A DNA stretch of 64,000 bases from UBA1046 sp012511325 (GTDB lineage Bacteria; Bacillota; Clostridia; Saccharofermentanales; DTU023). Below are positions 18,143 to 28,037 of the stretch, piece after piece (position 1 is the first letter of the stretch; every line of letters begins with the position of its first letter). Made by a program: the position numbers and the translations under genes. The notes below the pieces were generated by a model, which was given only the letters and a program-made list of their open reading frames with translations, was not told the DNA's origin and made no database searches. The stretch covers positions 1 to 64,000 of the forward strand of contig JBMNJZ010000001.1 of assembly GCA_050951925.1 (NCBI GenBank), given 5' to 3'.

Positions 18143-20277
18143 TGTTTGGCACTGTCCTACTGGTCTGTTTTGCTGCTGCCGGGATACTATTTGTTAACGC
18201 CCGGCTAAAAAGGCCTGCCGCCTATAGAAAGTGTCAGATGGCAACTGGGGGCATCGTCATTTTTGTTGGACTGGCGGGAAGTTGGCTAGGTCTGATCTTT
18301 TTTTCTACTCTGACTTTCTGGCTAACTTGGTTGCTTAGATTTTTGGACGCAGACGAATTGTTTTATCTTGGGCCTGAGAAAATCTCCGGCTGGATGACCT
18401 TAGGCCTATCCGTCAGTTATATAATCCTACAACTGAGGCAGAAGATCAGGCACAGAAAAAAAGAAAAAACAGATCACAACTCCAAGACGACGATGAGCCG
18501 TTCTCTGCTCACTACAGAGAACAGTTTGCTGGATAGCCTTGCTTCTACTCCGATTATATACGTACTCATTTTAGCGCTGATAGCCGCCATTTTTTCTTAT
18601 TGGTTGTTGCAGACCTCCTTTCACGAGTCGGACGGCTATCTTAGAGCAGGCGCCTCAGTTTTTTCAGACCTATCCCCGCACACTGCCCTGACTTCATCCT
18701 TTGCCCAAGGGGCGAATATCCCGCCGGATTATCCGCATTTTGCTGCGGACGGCATACGTTATCATTTTTTCTTTTTTCACCTGGCGGGAATGCTGGTCGC
18801 CGGAGGCTTGCCAATCTGCCTCGCTTTGAATCTGCTGACCTGGTTCGGTATGGTCAGTTTTCTTATACTTCTGGGTTTGCTGGCCTGGCGCCTGACTGGG
18901 AAGCGGGGTACAATACTGCTCGCTCCTTTTCTGGCAATTTTCCGCAGTTCTCTAGCCTTTTTCTCCTTCCTGGCCAGCAGTATCAGGGATTCCTTGCAGG
19001 ACCAAATACCGGTCTGGGAAAAATTACTCAGTCACAGTCATTTTATAGGCGATACGCCAAAGGAAGACTGGGGACTTTGGTCCATAAATGTCTATGCCAA
19101 TCAGAGACATCTCCCTACAGCACTGGCAGTACTGATGATCATTTTGCTGTTGCAGAGCGACAATATCCGTTCAATCCGAACAGAAAGCAACTCCGGATTT
19201 AAGTCTTGGCTAACCGGTTGGCTGAAACGGGAAAATTGGTTGACTGGCGCTTCAGAACAAAAAGGACAGCAGTTGATACTGGTTCTGCTTCTCATCTTGC
19301 TGCCCTATTGGCACGGTTCAGTATTCCTGTCTGCTCTGATGCTGTTGTTTTTCCTGGCTATGATCGCAAATAATAGACTCTATTTACTGCTTGGTGCTGT
19401 AATTGGTACAGTGTCCTCCCTGCTGCAAAATCAGATTTTTAGCAGCGATCCCTCCTTGCCTAGTCAGATTTATAAGCCCGGCTTTATCAGTGAGAGCAAA
19501 AGCCTGCCGGGCATTTTGTACTATCTGCTGGAACTAACCGGAATTTTGCTTCTGCTAATCATAATCGCCTTTGCAATACTAAAACGGCTGCGTTTCTGGA
19601 TCATCCTCAGTTCGTGCCCTCTGGTATTCGCTTTTCTCTTCTCTCTCACACCCGATGTCACAGTAAATCATAAACTGATCATGATCACCATTATTCTCTG
19701 GAGCATTCCTTTATCCGGTTTCTTACTATATCTGCCTGCTCTGGCAAAACAGCGCTCAGGCAAGATTTTGTTGGCAATTGCCGCCTGGATTTTAATTTTC
19801 ATTCTAACAATATCGGGACTATATGAGTGCCTGGTCTTCCACAATCTCAGCCAAATCAAACTCTCAATACCGCTCCGGAGCGAATTGACGGATTGGATTG
19901 AGCATAATACCGCTCCTGATGCCGTGTTTCTTACTGCGCCGGCAGCATACCACCAATTCTTTCTGACCGGACGCAGAGCCTGGTACGGCCATCCCTATTA
20001 TGCCTGGTCGGCCGGACATAATACGGAAGCCCGTCTCCATGAACTGGATCAACTAGCGGTCTTGACAACGGCAGCCGCCTATCAGGATTATCTGGAGCAA
20101 AGCGGGATTGATGCTATCCTGATTGATGATGAGGCGCGCAACCATCCCGATATCAGTATTGATGAAGAATTAGTGGCGTTGCTTTATCCGTTATCCGCTT
20201 CATTTCCGAACCAGAATAACAGCAAAATCTATGTGATTAACCCTGAGATCTTCAGACAATCGCCACTGCACCGCTGA
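18142..20277 (+). CDS. Polytopic membrane protein, possible GT-C-type glycosyltransferase
   Basis: This 711-residue protein has at least a dozen hydrophobic segments and a C-terminal soluble region of roughly 130 residues. That region includes WIEHNTAPDAVFLT, GRRAWYGHPYYAWSAGHN and YVINPE. An acidic, Ser-rich loop after a helix reads FHESDGYLRAGASVFSDLSPH; a loop of this kind near the first helices is common in GT-C enzymes that take sugars from polyprenyl phosphate. It is translationally coupled to the GT2 gene (shared A of TAATG), which would make such a donor. The family is not firmly recognised, and acceptor and sugar are unknown. Confidence 0.5.
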   Translation: MFGTVLLVCFAAAGILFVNARLKRPAAYRKCQMATGGIVIFVGLAGSWLGLIFFSTLTFWLTWLLRFLDADELFYLGPEKISGWMTLGLSVSYIILQLRQKIRHRKKEKTDHNSKTTMSRSLLTTENSLLDSLASTPIIYVLILALIAAIFSYWLLQTSFHESDGYLRAGASVFSDLSPHTALTSSFAQGANIPPDYPHFAADGIRYHFFFFHLAGMLVAGGLPICLALNLLTWFGMVSFLILLGLLAWRLTGKRGTILLAPFLAIFRSSLAFFSFLASSIRDSLQDQIPVWEKLLSHSHFIGDTPKEDWGLWSINVYANQRHLPTALAVLMIILLLQSDNIRSIRTESNSGFKSWLTGWLKRENWLTGASEQKGQQLILVLLLILLPYWHGSVFLSALMLLFFLAMIANNRLYLLLGAVIGTVSSLLQNQIFSSDPSLPSQIYKPGFISESKSLPGILYYLLELTGILLLLIIIAFAILKRLRFWIILSSCPLVFAFLFSLTPDVTVNHKLIMITIILWSIPLSGFLLYLPALAKQRSGKILLAIAAWILIFILTISGLYECLVFHNLSQIKLSIPLRSELTDWIEHNTAPDAVFLTAPAAYHQFFLTGRRAWYGHPYYAWSAGHNTEARLHELDQLAVLTTAAAYQDYLEQSGIDAILIDDEARNHPDISIDEELVALLYPLSASFPNQNNSKIYVINPEIFRQSPLHR

Positions 20278-20327
20278 TCGTAATCTCTGCAGAAGCAATG
20301 ACTTGGCTTGGTATCCCCCGCTGTTGG

Positions 20328-22511
20328 CTAGGGTCCTGTCGTCGTTCCTGTCGGCGCTTCTGTTGCAGGCTGCGTGGGAGCTTCTGTCGTTGCTTCTGCA
20401 GAAGTCGGTTCCGGCCCCGTAGTCTCTATCGTTGTCTCTTCCGGCTCGGTAGCGCCCGGGAAACCGGCAGGAATAAATCCTTTGGCTACTCTGTAGGTCT
20501 CAGGTCTCGGATTATAACGACTGCGCCAAAGTTTTTCTTTCCTGACGAATTTGCCATCCTGATAAAAATTCAGATAAGTTTGCCAGGTAGTACCCGAGCT
20601 TGCTTTATTCTCTCTCACTATCTTGCCCGGACTCAAAGTCTCGTCCTCGATATATACCGTATCACCCGGAGGAACTACTTTGCCAATCTGTTCAGCAGAT
20701 AATTTGATAGTAACATTCTTTGGCTTGGTGTTGCCATAAATACGCACCGTAACAGCTTTGGTCGTAACTTTCATGATTATTGCCACCGGTTGCTTGGAAT
20801 CATTTCTGAATTTAAGATCCTGCGCCGTAGAGACCATGGCATCCATGCCTGGCTTAAAATACTGACCGACCAGACCATGATTTCTTCTGTCAATAATAGT
20901 CAGGCCGGCTGTCGCCGCAGCCTGGAATAAAGTTGTGCTGGGCTGACAAAGGCCGCCGCCAATACCATCAATATATTCGCCCCCGATTAGAACAGAAGCG
21001 TTTTCAAAGCCATTTGCGACAGTAATCGGGCCTAGAGCGGACATATAGGAATAAACTTCTCCCGGTTGCAGAATCTGTCCCGAAACTCTCTTAGCGGCAA
21101 TATACATATTGTTCATCCGACCCTCATGTTGGGAATAAACATTCGTCTTAGCCTCAGAAAGCAGATGAACCTGCTTATCCAGATCAACTGCCTTAATTTC
21201 CGGATATGCCACTACCGTTTCAATTTCAATGCGATTGCCGGACTCTCTGTTATCCAGATGCGCAATGATTGCCTCTGTAGCAGCTTTAAAGTCAACCGAT
21301 TTGCCGACTACTTCCGGAGTTATCTTGAACCTCAGACTGGATTCATCAAATGACGTAGCTTTCGCCGATATCGGTTCTTGGATAATATCTGACAAAATTG
21401 TCTTTAGATTGGCTTGGATCTGTGTTTCGCTGTATTGGTATTTGAGCTCAACCACGACTGGATTTTTCTCCAGATTCAGAATTTCCTCATAGCGCGCCAT
21501 AACCTGCAGGTCCGGATCCTCAGCAGTAGCATTTCTGCCGTAGGACCAAATTTCAGATAATAACTCTCTCTCTGCGAGCTTTATTCCTAATTCACTGTAT
21601 TTGACATACTTATTTACTTCCCCCAGATTAAGAACAACGGAGTTATTCTGCGACCAGTCCGCGCTAAACTGCTTAAGCTTGGCCTGCAACTCTTCGCGAG
21701 ACAGATTCGCCAAGTTGATATCTCCTAAGAAAACTCCCGGATAAACAATATCTTTTTCAGTCATGCTCAGCGCCAATTGGAATTCTTCCGAAGATGTATC
21801 AATCAGTGTCGGATCAATTATCACTGACGGCACAAAACTCTCGGAACCGGCTTCCTGATCAGTACCGGAGTTCGCCCCGGGAAAAATCCCTGCCACTTTA
21901 CCGGCCAAATAAACAAGCGGTACTAAAATCACAATAGAGAGCAAAGTTATTAGCAATGTGGAATTAAATTTCTTTTTGCTCTGAGTTCCGGCAGGCTTAT
22001 CACCCTTACTTGAAGCGGAAGTATTTGTCCTGGTTGCAGCCGGTTTAGAGCGGGCGCCGCTCGTTCTTGTTGAGGCCGCCCGCCCGGGTGACGCCATAAA
22101 AGACGGAGCCTTATTAGGTTGTCCGCCACCGGTCGCGGGAGCTTTTGACCGTATCTGTTGATCTGCATGGCGGACACTCCTACCTGCCGGAGGAGCTGTC
22201 GTACGATTTTTCGCAGATATTGATGACTGGGTCTGCCTGATAGTCGTCGGCGGTACCGGAATGCTGGGCGGTCTCACAGTTCTTTTCTGTCCGACCTTGT
22301 TTCCGCCATTAGTAGAACTATTAGATCCAGGCCTAGTCTGCCCGTGTACACCGGCCGCAGTACGACCTGTGTCCAAATCACTCCAGGAGATGTCAACGCC
22401 GGCACGCTGCGGACGCGAATATTCTATTGACTCCTGATCTTTCAGGTCGTTATTGATCCTGGATTTTCTGACGCCAGGCTTTTTAAACTCATTATTATTT
22501 TTCATTCTCAT
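20328..22511 (-). CDS. VanW-family cell-wall protein with G5-like domain
   Basis: This 727-residue protein has a long Ser/Thr/Arg-rich cytoplasmic N-terminus (1-185), a single membrane helix (STLLITLLSIVILVPLVYLA), and an extracytoplasmic region. The latter contains a peptidoglycan-binding-like segment (about 240-420), then the VanW domain with GQILQPGEVYSYM and GGLCQPSTTLFQAA. A G5-like domain (about 620-690) and a Thr/Pro/Glu-rich tail end it. VanW proteins are common in Gram-positive envelopes, but their biochemical activity is unsettled. It converges on the membrane-protein gene and lies downstream of an NlpC/P60 hydrolase. Starts at 22511 or 22505 are both possible. Confidence 0.85.
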   Translation of the reverse strand: MRMKNNNEFKKPGVRKSRINNDLKDQESIEYSRPQRAGVDISWSDLDTGRTAAGVHGQTRPGSNSSTNGGNKVGQKRTVRPPSIPVPPTTIRQTQSSISAKNRTTAPPAGRSVRHADQQIRSKAPATGGGQPNKAPSFMASPGRAASTRTSGARSKPAATRTNTSASSKGDKPAGTQSKKKFNSTLLITLLSIVILVPLVYLAGKVAGIFPGANSGTDQEAGSESFVPSVIIDPTLIDTSSEEFQLALSMTEKDIVYPGVFLGDINLANLSREELQAKLKQFSADWSQNNSVVLNLGEVNKYVKYSELGIKLAERELLSEIWSYGRNATAEDPDLQVMARYEEILNLEKNPVVVELKYQYSETQIQANLKTILSDIIQEPISAKATSFDESSLRFKITPEVVGKSVDFKAATEAIIAHLDNRESGNRIEIETVVAYPEIKAVDLDKQVHLLSEAKTNVYSQHEGRMNNMYIAAKRVSGQILQPGEVYSYMSALGPITVANGFENASVLIGGEYIDGIGGGLCQPSTTLFQAAATAGLTIIDRRNHGLVGQYFKPGMDAMVSTAQDLKFRNDSKQPVAIIMKVTTKAVTVRIYGNTKPKNVTIKLSAEQIGKVVPPGDTVYIEDETLSPGKIVRENKASSGTTWQTYLNFYQDGKFVRKEKLWRSRYNPRPETYRVAKGFIPAGFPGATEPEETTIETTGPEPTSAEATTEAPTQPATEAPTGTTTGP

Positions 22512-22546
22512 CCTTAGTATACATCAGTTGTATATGTTCAGATAAA

Positions 22547-22587
22547 GCGAATCCGAAGGTATTCTCACAGCTTGCCCTCGGATCCGC
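22547..22587 (-). terminator. Hairpin between the NlpC/P60 and VanW genes
   Basis: Bases 22575-22587 pair with 22547-22559 over 13 positions, including two G-T wobbles, with a 15-base loop. On the minus strand it follows the NlpC/P60 stop and is trailed by a short TTTAT. It could end that transcript or form a leader for the VanW gene. Confidence 0.45.
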
Positions 22588-22615
22588 AGTCCAAATCTAT
22601 TTGCCGGGAAACCTG

Positions 22616-24787
22616 TCAGTTGATAATGCGCCCAACTTTTAACAGCGGTTTTGACCGGTTGGCAAAGCCTTCAATCCTGACCACTGCCCCGGGTCTAGGT
22701 GCGTGGATCATTTTACCATTACCGACATATATACCTACATGGCTATACCTTGAGGAAGAGTAGCCGAAGAAGAGCAAGTCTCCTAAACGCAGGTTGGAAT
22801 AATCACTGTGTGAAAACGGTATTGATTTCACATGCGACTGACCCTGAGTGTTCGAGCTATGCGGCAGATTAACGCCAATCGAGGCATAGGCCCACATAAC
22901 TAAACCGGAACAGTCAAAACCATTCATGCTCGAACCGCCAAACACATATCTAACCCCTAAAGCGCTCATGGCTTTATCTACAACCTGGCGTCTCTTAGCA
23001 GCATTGGCATCCGTTTCAGGATCTTCCGATTCAGGCTCGATTTCCGGCTTCTGGATCTCTTTGGTCGAAATCAGGGAATTAATCATATAGCCTTTTTTAC
23101 CGTCTTCAGTCTCAATATATGACCAAGTGCCATTACTGCTGATTCTGGTAAAGCTGTCCGCATAACCCAGCTTGGTTACAATAGAGGACACAGTATTCGG
23201 TTCTTTTCTGACATTAGCACTGTAAACACTTACCCAGGCCTTTTTGTTAATCTCTTTAAAGGCGGCTTCCGCCGGTTGTTCAGTCTGAGTCTCTTCTGAA
23301 CCGGGTGCCGTGGTTGAGATAATGCCATTACTGATATATGCCACCAGGCCATTGCTCTTCTTAATCTTTGACCAGCTGCCATTGGTGGAGAGCTGTGTCA
23401 GCTTTTCGTCCAGAACGGCAGATCCCACAACTGAACTATCAGTGCTGTCACTCTCACGCAGATTGGCATAAGAAACCGTTACATAGACGTTGACATTGGT
23501 ATCGCGATATTGCGTTGCCGGGGCAGGTTCAGCAGTCGGCTCCTCCTGCGGCGGAATTTCCGGCTTAACCGCAGTCAAGAGATCATTGCGCAGATAACCG
23601 GTATTGCCATTGGCAAGCTTGACTTTGGACCAGATGCCGTCAGTAGATATCTGGTACACCTTTTCATTAAGGCGGACATCGCCGATGGCTTCGGACTCAG
23701 TTGATGGTTCCGCCCGCAAATATCCGTAGCTGACCGTTACCCAGTTATCTTTGCCCATATTAATATTGTTTTCGGTCTTAGCAATTTTTTGTTTCTGGAA
23801 CAGATTAGTCATCATATAACCGGTCAGACCGGATTCTGTCTTGATCTCAGCCCATTCGCCATCTACTTTGATCAGGCTGATAACGGTGCCGCGCTGGGCA
23901 AAGCCCACCCGCACGGAATCAGCATTGGGCTCAGTGCGGATATTCGCCATATCTACATTGACATAACGGATCAAAGACTCGGGAGGCGGCTCAGTAGTGA
24001 TAATATTCGGATCAGATGTGGGTTCCGGAACCTTAGCGGTAGTTTCCGAGGCTGTAGTCTTCTTCGTCTTGGCTTTTGTAGGAGCAGGCTCATTTGCTTT
24101 GACTTTGGGCGCCGGTTTGCTATCTTGCAGATATTGTGATTTTACATAACCTTCGACACCCTGATAAGTCCTGACATAAGACCATCCTTCATCTTTTGCC
24201 AGTTCGGTTACCGCTTCACCATACATCAGCTGTCCCAAAACAGCTCCATTGGTACCAGGGGAGGCACGGAAGTTCAGAACTGCATTGGCATATACCTTTT
24301 TAGGTTTTGAAGTCGGCAACGGATCCGTCTGTTCAGCCTTCGTCGGTTCCACCTTCGTCACTTCCGGCTTAGCCGGCAGCCCAGATTCTCCGTACGCTTC
24401 ATCTGTTATTTCTATTTCTTTTACTTCAGAAAGAATATCAGCTTCTATTTCCTGATCAAGCTGGATAAGTTCACCCGGGTTCAGCTCACGCCCTAAATTT
24501 TGCTCAGGCAGAATATCTACTTCTATGGAACTTCTTTCGGGGCGCTCAAAACTGATATCCGTCTGCTGTCCCCTGGCAATCTGAATCTGGACAACCAGAA
24601 CAGCCACAACCAGAATAGCTGCTATCGTGGGCAAGCCCAGAAACAACACCCGCCTGCCCAGGCCGACAGGAGCGTTATTACGGTAACGCTGAAGCAGGCG
24701 CAAGGTCTTGCGCTTTGGTTTCCTCATGCCTGTGGAGCGTATTGGCGAGGAAGTAATATCGGAGAGACTAATGTCTTTCTTTTTCAT
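22616..24787 (-). CDS. Cell-wall NlpC/P60 endopeptidase with five SH3b repeats
   Basis: This 723-residue protein has a basic N-terminus, a membrane anchor at about 46-70 and an acidic linker. Five bacterial SH3 repeats follow, each with a [L/V]R-x-x-P/S-like strand and a G-Y/A-[VIML] ending, separated by Pro/Glu/Thr-rich linkers. The C-terminal NlpC/P60 domain is intact: Cys626 in GFDCSG, His683 in SHVGIYVGNG and His695 in MIHAPRPG. It should cut D-gamma-Glu-diamino-acid bonds in peptidoglycan peptides outside the membrane. It contrasts with the inactive relative at 6022-7167. A good promoter lies about 90 bases upstream. Confidence 0.92.
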   Translation of the reverse strand: MKKKDISLSDITSSPIRSTGMRKPKRKTLRLLQRYRNNAPVGLGRRVLFLGLPTIAAILVVAVLVVQIQIARGQQTDISFERPERSSIEVDILPEQNLGRELNPGELIQLDQEIEADILSEVKEIEITDEAYGESGLPAKPEVTKVEPTKAEQTDPLPTSKPKKVYANAVLNFRASPGTNGAVLGQLMYGEAVTELAKDEGWSYVRTYQGVEGYVKSQYLQDSKPAPKVKANEPAPTKAKTKKTTASETTAKVPEPTSDPNIITTEPPPESLIRYVNVDMANIRTEPNADSVRVGFAQRGTVISLIKVDGEWAEIKTESGLTGYMMTNLFQKQKIAKTENNINMGKDNWVTVSYGYLRAEPSTESEAIGDVRLNEKVYQISTDGIWSKVKLANGNTGYLRNDLLTAVKPEIPPQEEPTAEPAPATQYRDTNVNVYVTVSYANLRESDSTDSSVVGSAVLDEKLTQLSTNGSWSKIKKSNGLVAYISNGIISTTAPGSEETQTEQPAEAAFKEINKKAWVSVYSANVRKEPNTVSSIVTKLGYADSFTRISSNGTWSYIETEDGKKGYMINSLISTKEIQKPEIEPESEDPETDANAAKRRQVVDKAMSALGVRYVFGGSSMNGFDCSGLVMWAYASIGVNLPHSSNTQGQSHVKSIPFSHSDYSNLRLGDLLFFGYSSSRYSHVGIYVGNGKMIHAPRPGAVVRIEGFANRSKPLLKVGRIIN

Positions 24788-24877
24788 AAATTTTTTCTCT
24801 TTTTAATTTTGCCGGACCGCTGCTATCTATATCCTTCTCCAGCTGACCGGCAATAATCCCAATTAGAATTCAATATT

Positions 24878-24906
24878 ATTCTATCTTGATTCAAACTGCC
24901 TATCAA
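24878..24906 (-). promoter_or_regulatory. Probable promoter of the NlpC/P60 gene
   Basis: On the minus strand TTGATA (24901-24906) and TAGAAT (24878-24883) are separated by 17 bases in an AT-rich gap. The leader to the ATG at 24787 is about 85 bases. Confidence 0.6.
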
Positions 24907-25025
24907 GTAATTACAAGATTAAAATACAGATAGATTGTGGCATTGATGTGAACTTTCACTACATTTTGCCTCAGCCGAATCAAAAAATATGACTATAGGA
25001 TTATAGCTGAACCCGAGTATTAAAA

Positions 25026-25940
25026 TCAAGTTTCGTATTTTTTCTCCAAAAAACTGAAGAGAAAAGACAGCAGTGTGCCTAAAATAAATGCCAATATGCA
25101 AAGACCAATCGCGACTAAAAGAGATAGACCCATCTGATCCAGCCCGGACGGTTGCAATGCCGGCCAAACAATAGTCGGCACAATTCCTACGCAGGAGCCC
25201 AGCACCAGTCCGAAGAGGATATGATAAACTATTGAGTAATGTGTCTTAAACATCCAAGTGGCCGCTTTGGCCAATAGAATTACCGTCATCACCACACCGG
25301 CCATAATGGGGATAACCACCATCGGTTCCAGATCTTTGACTCCCTGAGCCATCTTATCGTAAAGTCCCAGATACATCAGAAAATTCGAAGTTGACAAACC
25401 GGGTACAATCACGCCCAGACCGATAAGAAAACCGGCTCCGATCCAGACCGGAAAGCTAGGAGCGATCCGGGGCAGATAACTACCGCCCAGCAACATAAGT
25501 GTTACGATGGCGCCCAGAGCCAAAATAAGGCTTATCATCTCTTTCCCGCCTCTGCCTTCTGCTCCGGCTTTTCGGAAAATTGTCGGCAGAGTGCCTGCTA
25601 CAAAGCCCAGAAAGAGACAGACAAAGATTGGCTCATAGGAGCCGAAAGCATATGTTACCGCTATTGAAAAAACCAGCAGACCGATAATCCCGCCGATGGC
25701 GATGGGCAAAAAATACTTCAGACGCTTGAGGAAATTCTCGGTTGGACTGCTAAGGAAAACCATCATATGGTCATAAACACCGAAAATGACTGCCAAAACC
25801 CCTCCGGAGAGTCCGGGCAAAATAGCTCCGATCCCGATCAAGACACCTTTCAGCAATCTGATTAACCAGCTGGCAAGGCCCTTTTCTTCCGGGATAGTAA
25901 TTTCTTTATGTTCGCTTTGCTTTGGTTTTGTTTTCAGCAT
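25026..25940 (-). CDS. DUF368 membrane protein (PopT-like undecaprenyl-phosphate translocase)
   Basis: This 304-residue polytopic protein shows the two family signatures: LIGIGAILPGLSGGVLAVIFGVYD near residue 35 (quoted in part) and IGLGVIVPGLSTSNFLMYLG near 175. They are an internal pseudo-repeat with P-G-L-S at the core. DUF368 proteins have been shown to recycle the C55-P lipid carrier across the membrane for wall synthesis. That suits the neighbouring wall hydrolase, VanW and glycosyltransferase genes. It follows the cobD gene on the same strand by 31 bases and may be co-transcribed with the cobamide genes without a functional tie. The start codon context is weak. Confidence 0.85.
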   Translation of the reverse strand: MLKTKPKQSEHKEITIPEEKGLASWLIRLLKGVLIGIGAILPGLSGGVLAVIFGVYDHMMVFLSSPTENFLKRLKYFLPIAIGGIIGLLVFSIAVTYAFGSYEPIFVCLFLGFVAGTLPTIFRKAGAEGRGGKEMISLILALGAIVTLMLLGGSYLPRIAPSFPVWIGAGFLIGLGVIVPGLSTSNFLMYLGLYDKMAQGVKDLEPMVVIPIMAGVVMTVILLAKAATWMFKTHYSIVYHILFGLVLGSCVGIVPTIVWPALQPSGLDQMGLSLLVAIGLCILAFILGTLLSFLFSFLEKKYET

Positions 25941-25971
25941 ATCCTGTAAATTCTAGTCAAGCGCTTTGATC

Positions 25972-27036
25972 TTAGCAAGTATAATCTTCTCTCTCAGATT
26001 GCAGAATATCCGCCAACTGATCCAGTAGATATATATTTTCAGCTTTGCGCTTTAATCCAATTCGATAATAACTTTCGTCCAGACCGTAATAATTAGCACA
26101 GGAACGGATCAGAATTCCTCTGGACAACAAGGGTTCAAGAAGTGCTGTTCGGGAATTGAACAGAAGATAGTTGGCATCACTGGGGAAAACGGTTAAACCG
26201 AGTTCGGACAATGCTGAGGCTACTCTGCTTCGTTCGGAAGCTACCAGAGCTACTGTGTCCTCAATCCAATCCGGAATGTCCAGTGCCGCCAGGGCAGCAA
26301 TCTGCGCTACGGTTGAAACTGCCCAGGGTTGAGTGATTAGGCGTAATCTATTGATCAGTTCCAAATTGGAACACATAACATAACCGAGGCGCAGTCCCGC
26401 CATGGCAAAGATCTTGGTAAAGGCGCGGAAAATAATCAAATTGTCAAATTCAGCTATTTGATCCTGCAATGAGCGCCCCGATGTGAAAGGCATGAAGCAT
26501 TCATCCACTGCCAGCACTGTTCCCTGAGCCGCACAATGGCGGATTATCTCCAGCATCAGCTCAGATTCAGCCAAGAGGCCGTTCGGATTGTTGGGATTGC
26601 AGAGGAAAACCAAATCGGTCTCGGCCGTAATTTGCGCCAAAATCTCGGATCCAAGTCTGAATCCCTCCTCAGGCTTAAGATAGAATCTCACGATTTCACA
26701 GCCCACCAGGACAGCCGCTTCCTCATATTCTGAAAAAGTAGGTGCCAGAATCAACAGTCTTCGCGGCCTCAGGACAAAGAACAGACGAAAAATCAAATCC
26801 GCCGCGCCATTGCCGAAACATAGCCAGGAGGGATCAAGCTGCCAGAGCTCGGCAACACGAATTGCCAGCTTGCGGCAATAGGGGTCGGGATAGACATCAT
26901 AGCGATCGATATTGGCAATAATCGCTTCTTGGATTGGCAAAGGCATACCGGCCGGATGGAGATTAACCGAAAAGTCAAGATCAACGCCTTGTATGCCGTA
27001 AATGTCACCGCCGTGCTGATACTCAGGAAAAATCAT
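25972..27036 (-). CDS. cobD: Threonine-phosphate decarboxylase / histidinol-phosphate aminotransferase-like PLP enzyme
   Basis: This fold-type I PLP enzyme begins FPEYQHGGDIYG, a CobD hallmark, followed by DFSVNLHPAGMP. PNNPNG and the Schiff-base lysine in RAFTKIFAMAGLRLGY are present. CobD makes (R)-1-amino-2-propanol phosphate from L-threonine phosphate, the linker of the cobamide nucleotide loop. Its neighbour CbiB attaches that product, which favours CobD over HisC, a close relative. I chose the ATG at 27036 rather than 27060 because conserved sequence starts there and a GGTGG lies upstream. The length is about 354 residues. Confidence 0.85.
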   Translation of the reverse strand: MIFPEYQHGGDIYGIQGVDLDFSVNLHPAGMPLPIQEAIIANIDRYDVYPDPYCRKLAIRVAELWQLDPSWLCFGNGAADLIFRLFFVLRPRRLLILAPTFSEYEEAAVLVGCEIVRFYLKPEEGFRLGSEILAQITAETDLVFLCNPNNPNGLLAESELMLEIIRHCAAQGTVLAVDECFMPFTSGRSLQDQIAEFDNLIIFRAFTKIFAMAGLRLGYVMCSNLELINRLRLITQPWAVSTVAQIAALAALDIPDWIEDTVALVASERSRVASALSELGLTVFPSDANYLLFNSRTALLEPLLSRGILIRSCANYYGLDESYYRIGLKRKAENIYLLDQLADILQSEREDYTC

Positions 27037-27067
27037 CTTAAAACCACCACCATCCCACACGTTGTTT

Positions 27068-28036
27068 TTATATTTTACTTGCCAGCAATAGGATCAACAA
27101 AGCTCGATAGACTAGAACGAGTACTAATGTAAGAACAGTTGTCCGCCACATGATCGTTTGCGCCCGTTTAATATCTTCAATTTCAGCTGTCCGCAAAGGA
27201 TCTCCCAAAACCGGCTTTTCAATCAGGACTCCTCCATATCTGGAGGCGCCGCCCAAGGCTATACCCAGGGCACCCGCCATAACTGCTTCAGGCTGTCCCG
27301 CGTTCGGACTCTTATGTTTACGCCGGTCACGGCGCCAGATTTTCCAGGCGCCTGATGCAGAAAAACCGCTTACCGCACATGCTGATAGCATGATCAGGGC
27401 GGAAAGACGCGCCGGCAGATAATTGGCAGCGTCATCCAGCAAAGCCGCCCGGCGGCCAAATTCCCGATACTTATCATTTTTATAACCGAGCATAGAGTCC
27501 ATGGTATTGATCGCTTTATAAATAATAGCCGCCGGAACACCGCCTAACATAAAATAAAATAAGGGGGCTACTATACCGTCAGCGGTATTCTCAGCAATTG
27601 TTTCCACGGTAGCCCTTACTACATCCCGTTCTTCAAGGGCAGATGTGTCCCGACCCACGATCATCGCCAATTTCCGCCGGCTGGCAGGCAAGTCCTGATT
27701 CTGCAAGGCATAGTAAACCTGCTTGCTCTCCTCGGCCAGACTGCGAGCGGCCAGAATCTGCCAACACAGCAGAGATGTCACAACAAGATAAAGCCAGGGA
27801 GACAGCAGCCAAGCAGTCGCCAGAATGGCTAGCGAAACAGCAGCCGAGATAAAAAGAACAGCTGTTACCAATATAGTACCGGCTTGTCTCTTGCGGTCTG
27901 AATCGTACAAAGCTTTTTCCAAAGCAGAAATCAATGCGCCCAGCAATCGTACCAGATGCGGCCAGCCCTGGGGATCACCTATGATCAGATCAAGTAAAAA
28001 ACCGATAATGATTGCCAGTGTCGAATATATCAGCAT
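27068..28036 (-). CDS. cbiB: Adenosylcobinamide-phosphate synthase CbiB
   Basis: CbiB is an integral membrane enzyme joining aminopropanol (phosphate) to adenosylcobyric acid. The 322-residue protein begins with LDLIIGDPQGWPHLVRLLG, the typical GDP-x-x-x-P-H-P-V-like signature. It has ETIAENTADGIVAPLFYFML and the C-terminal SPNAGQPEAVMAGALGI motif, all diagnostic. It lies one base from the cobC stop, and cobD follows after a short gap. Confidence 0.95.
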   Translation of the reverse strand: MLIYSTLAIIIGFLLDLIIGDPQGWPHLVRLLGALISALEKALYDSDRKRQAGTILVTAVLFISAAVSLAILATAWLLSPWLYLVVTSLLCWQILAARSLAEESKQVYYALQNQDLPASRRKLAMIVGRDTSALEERDVVRATVETIAENTADGIVAPLFYFMLGGVPAAIIYKAINTMDSMLGYKNDKYREFGRRAALLDDAANYLPARLSALIMLSACAVSGFSASGAWKIWRRDRRKHKSPNAGQPEAVMAGALGIALGGASRYGGVLIEKPVLGDPLRTAEIEDIKRAQTIMWRTTVLTLVLVLVYRALLILLLASKI

Positions 28037-28037
28037 A

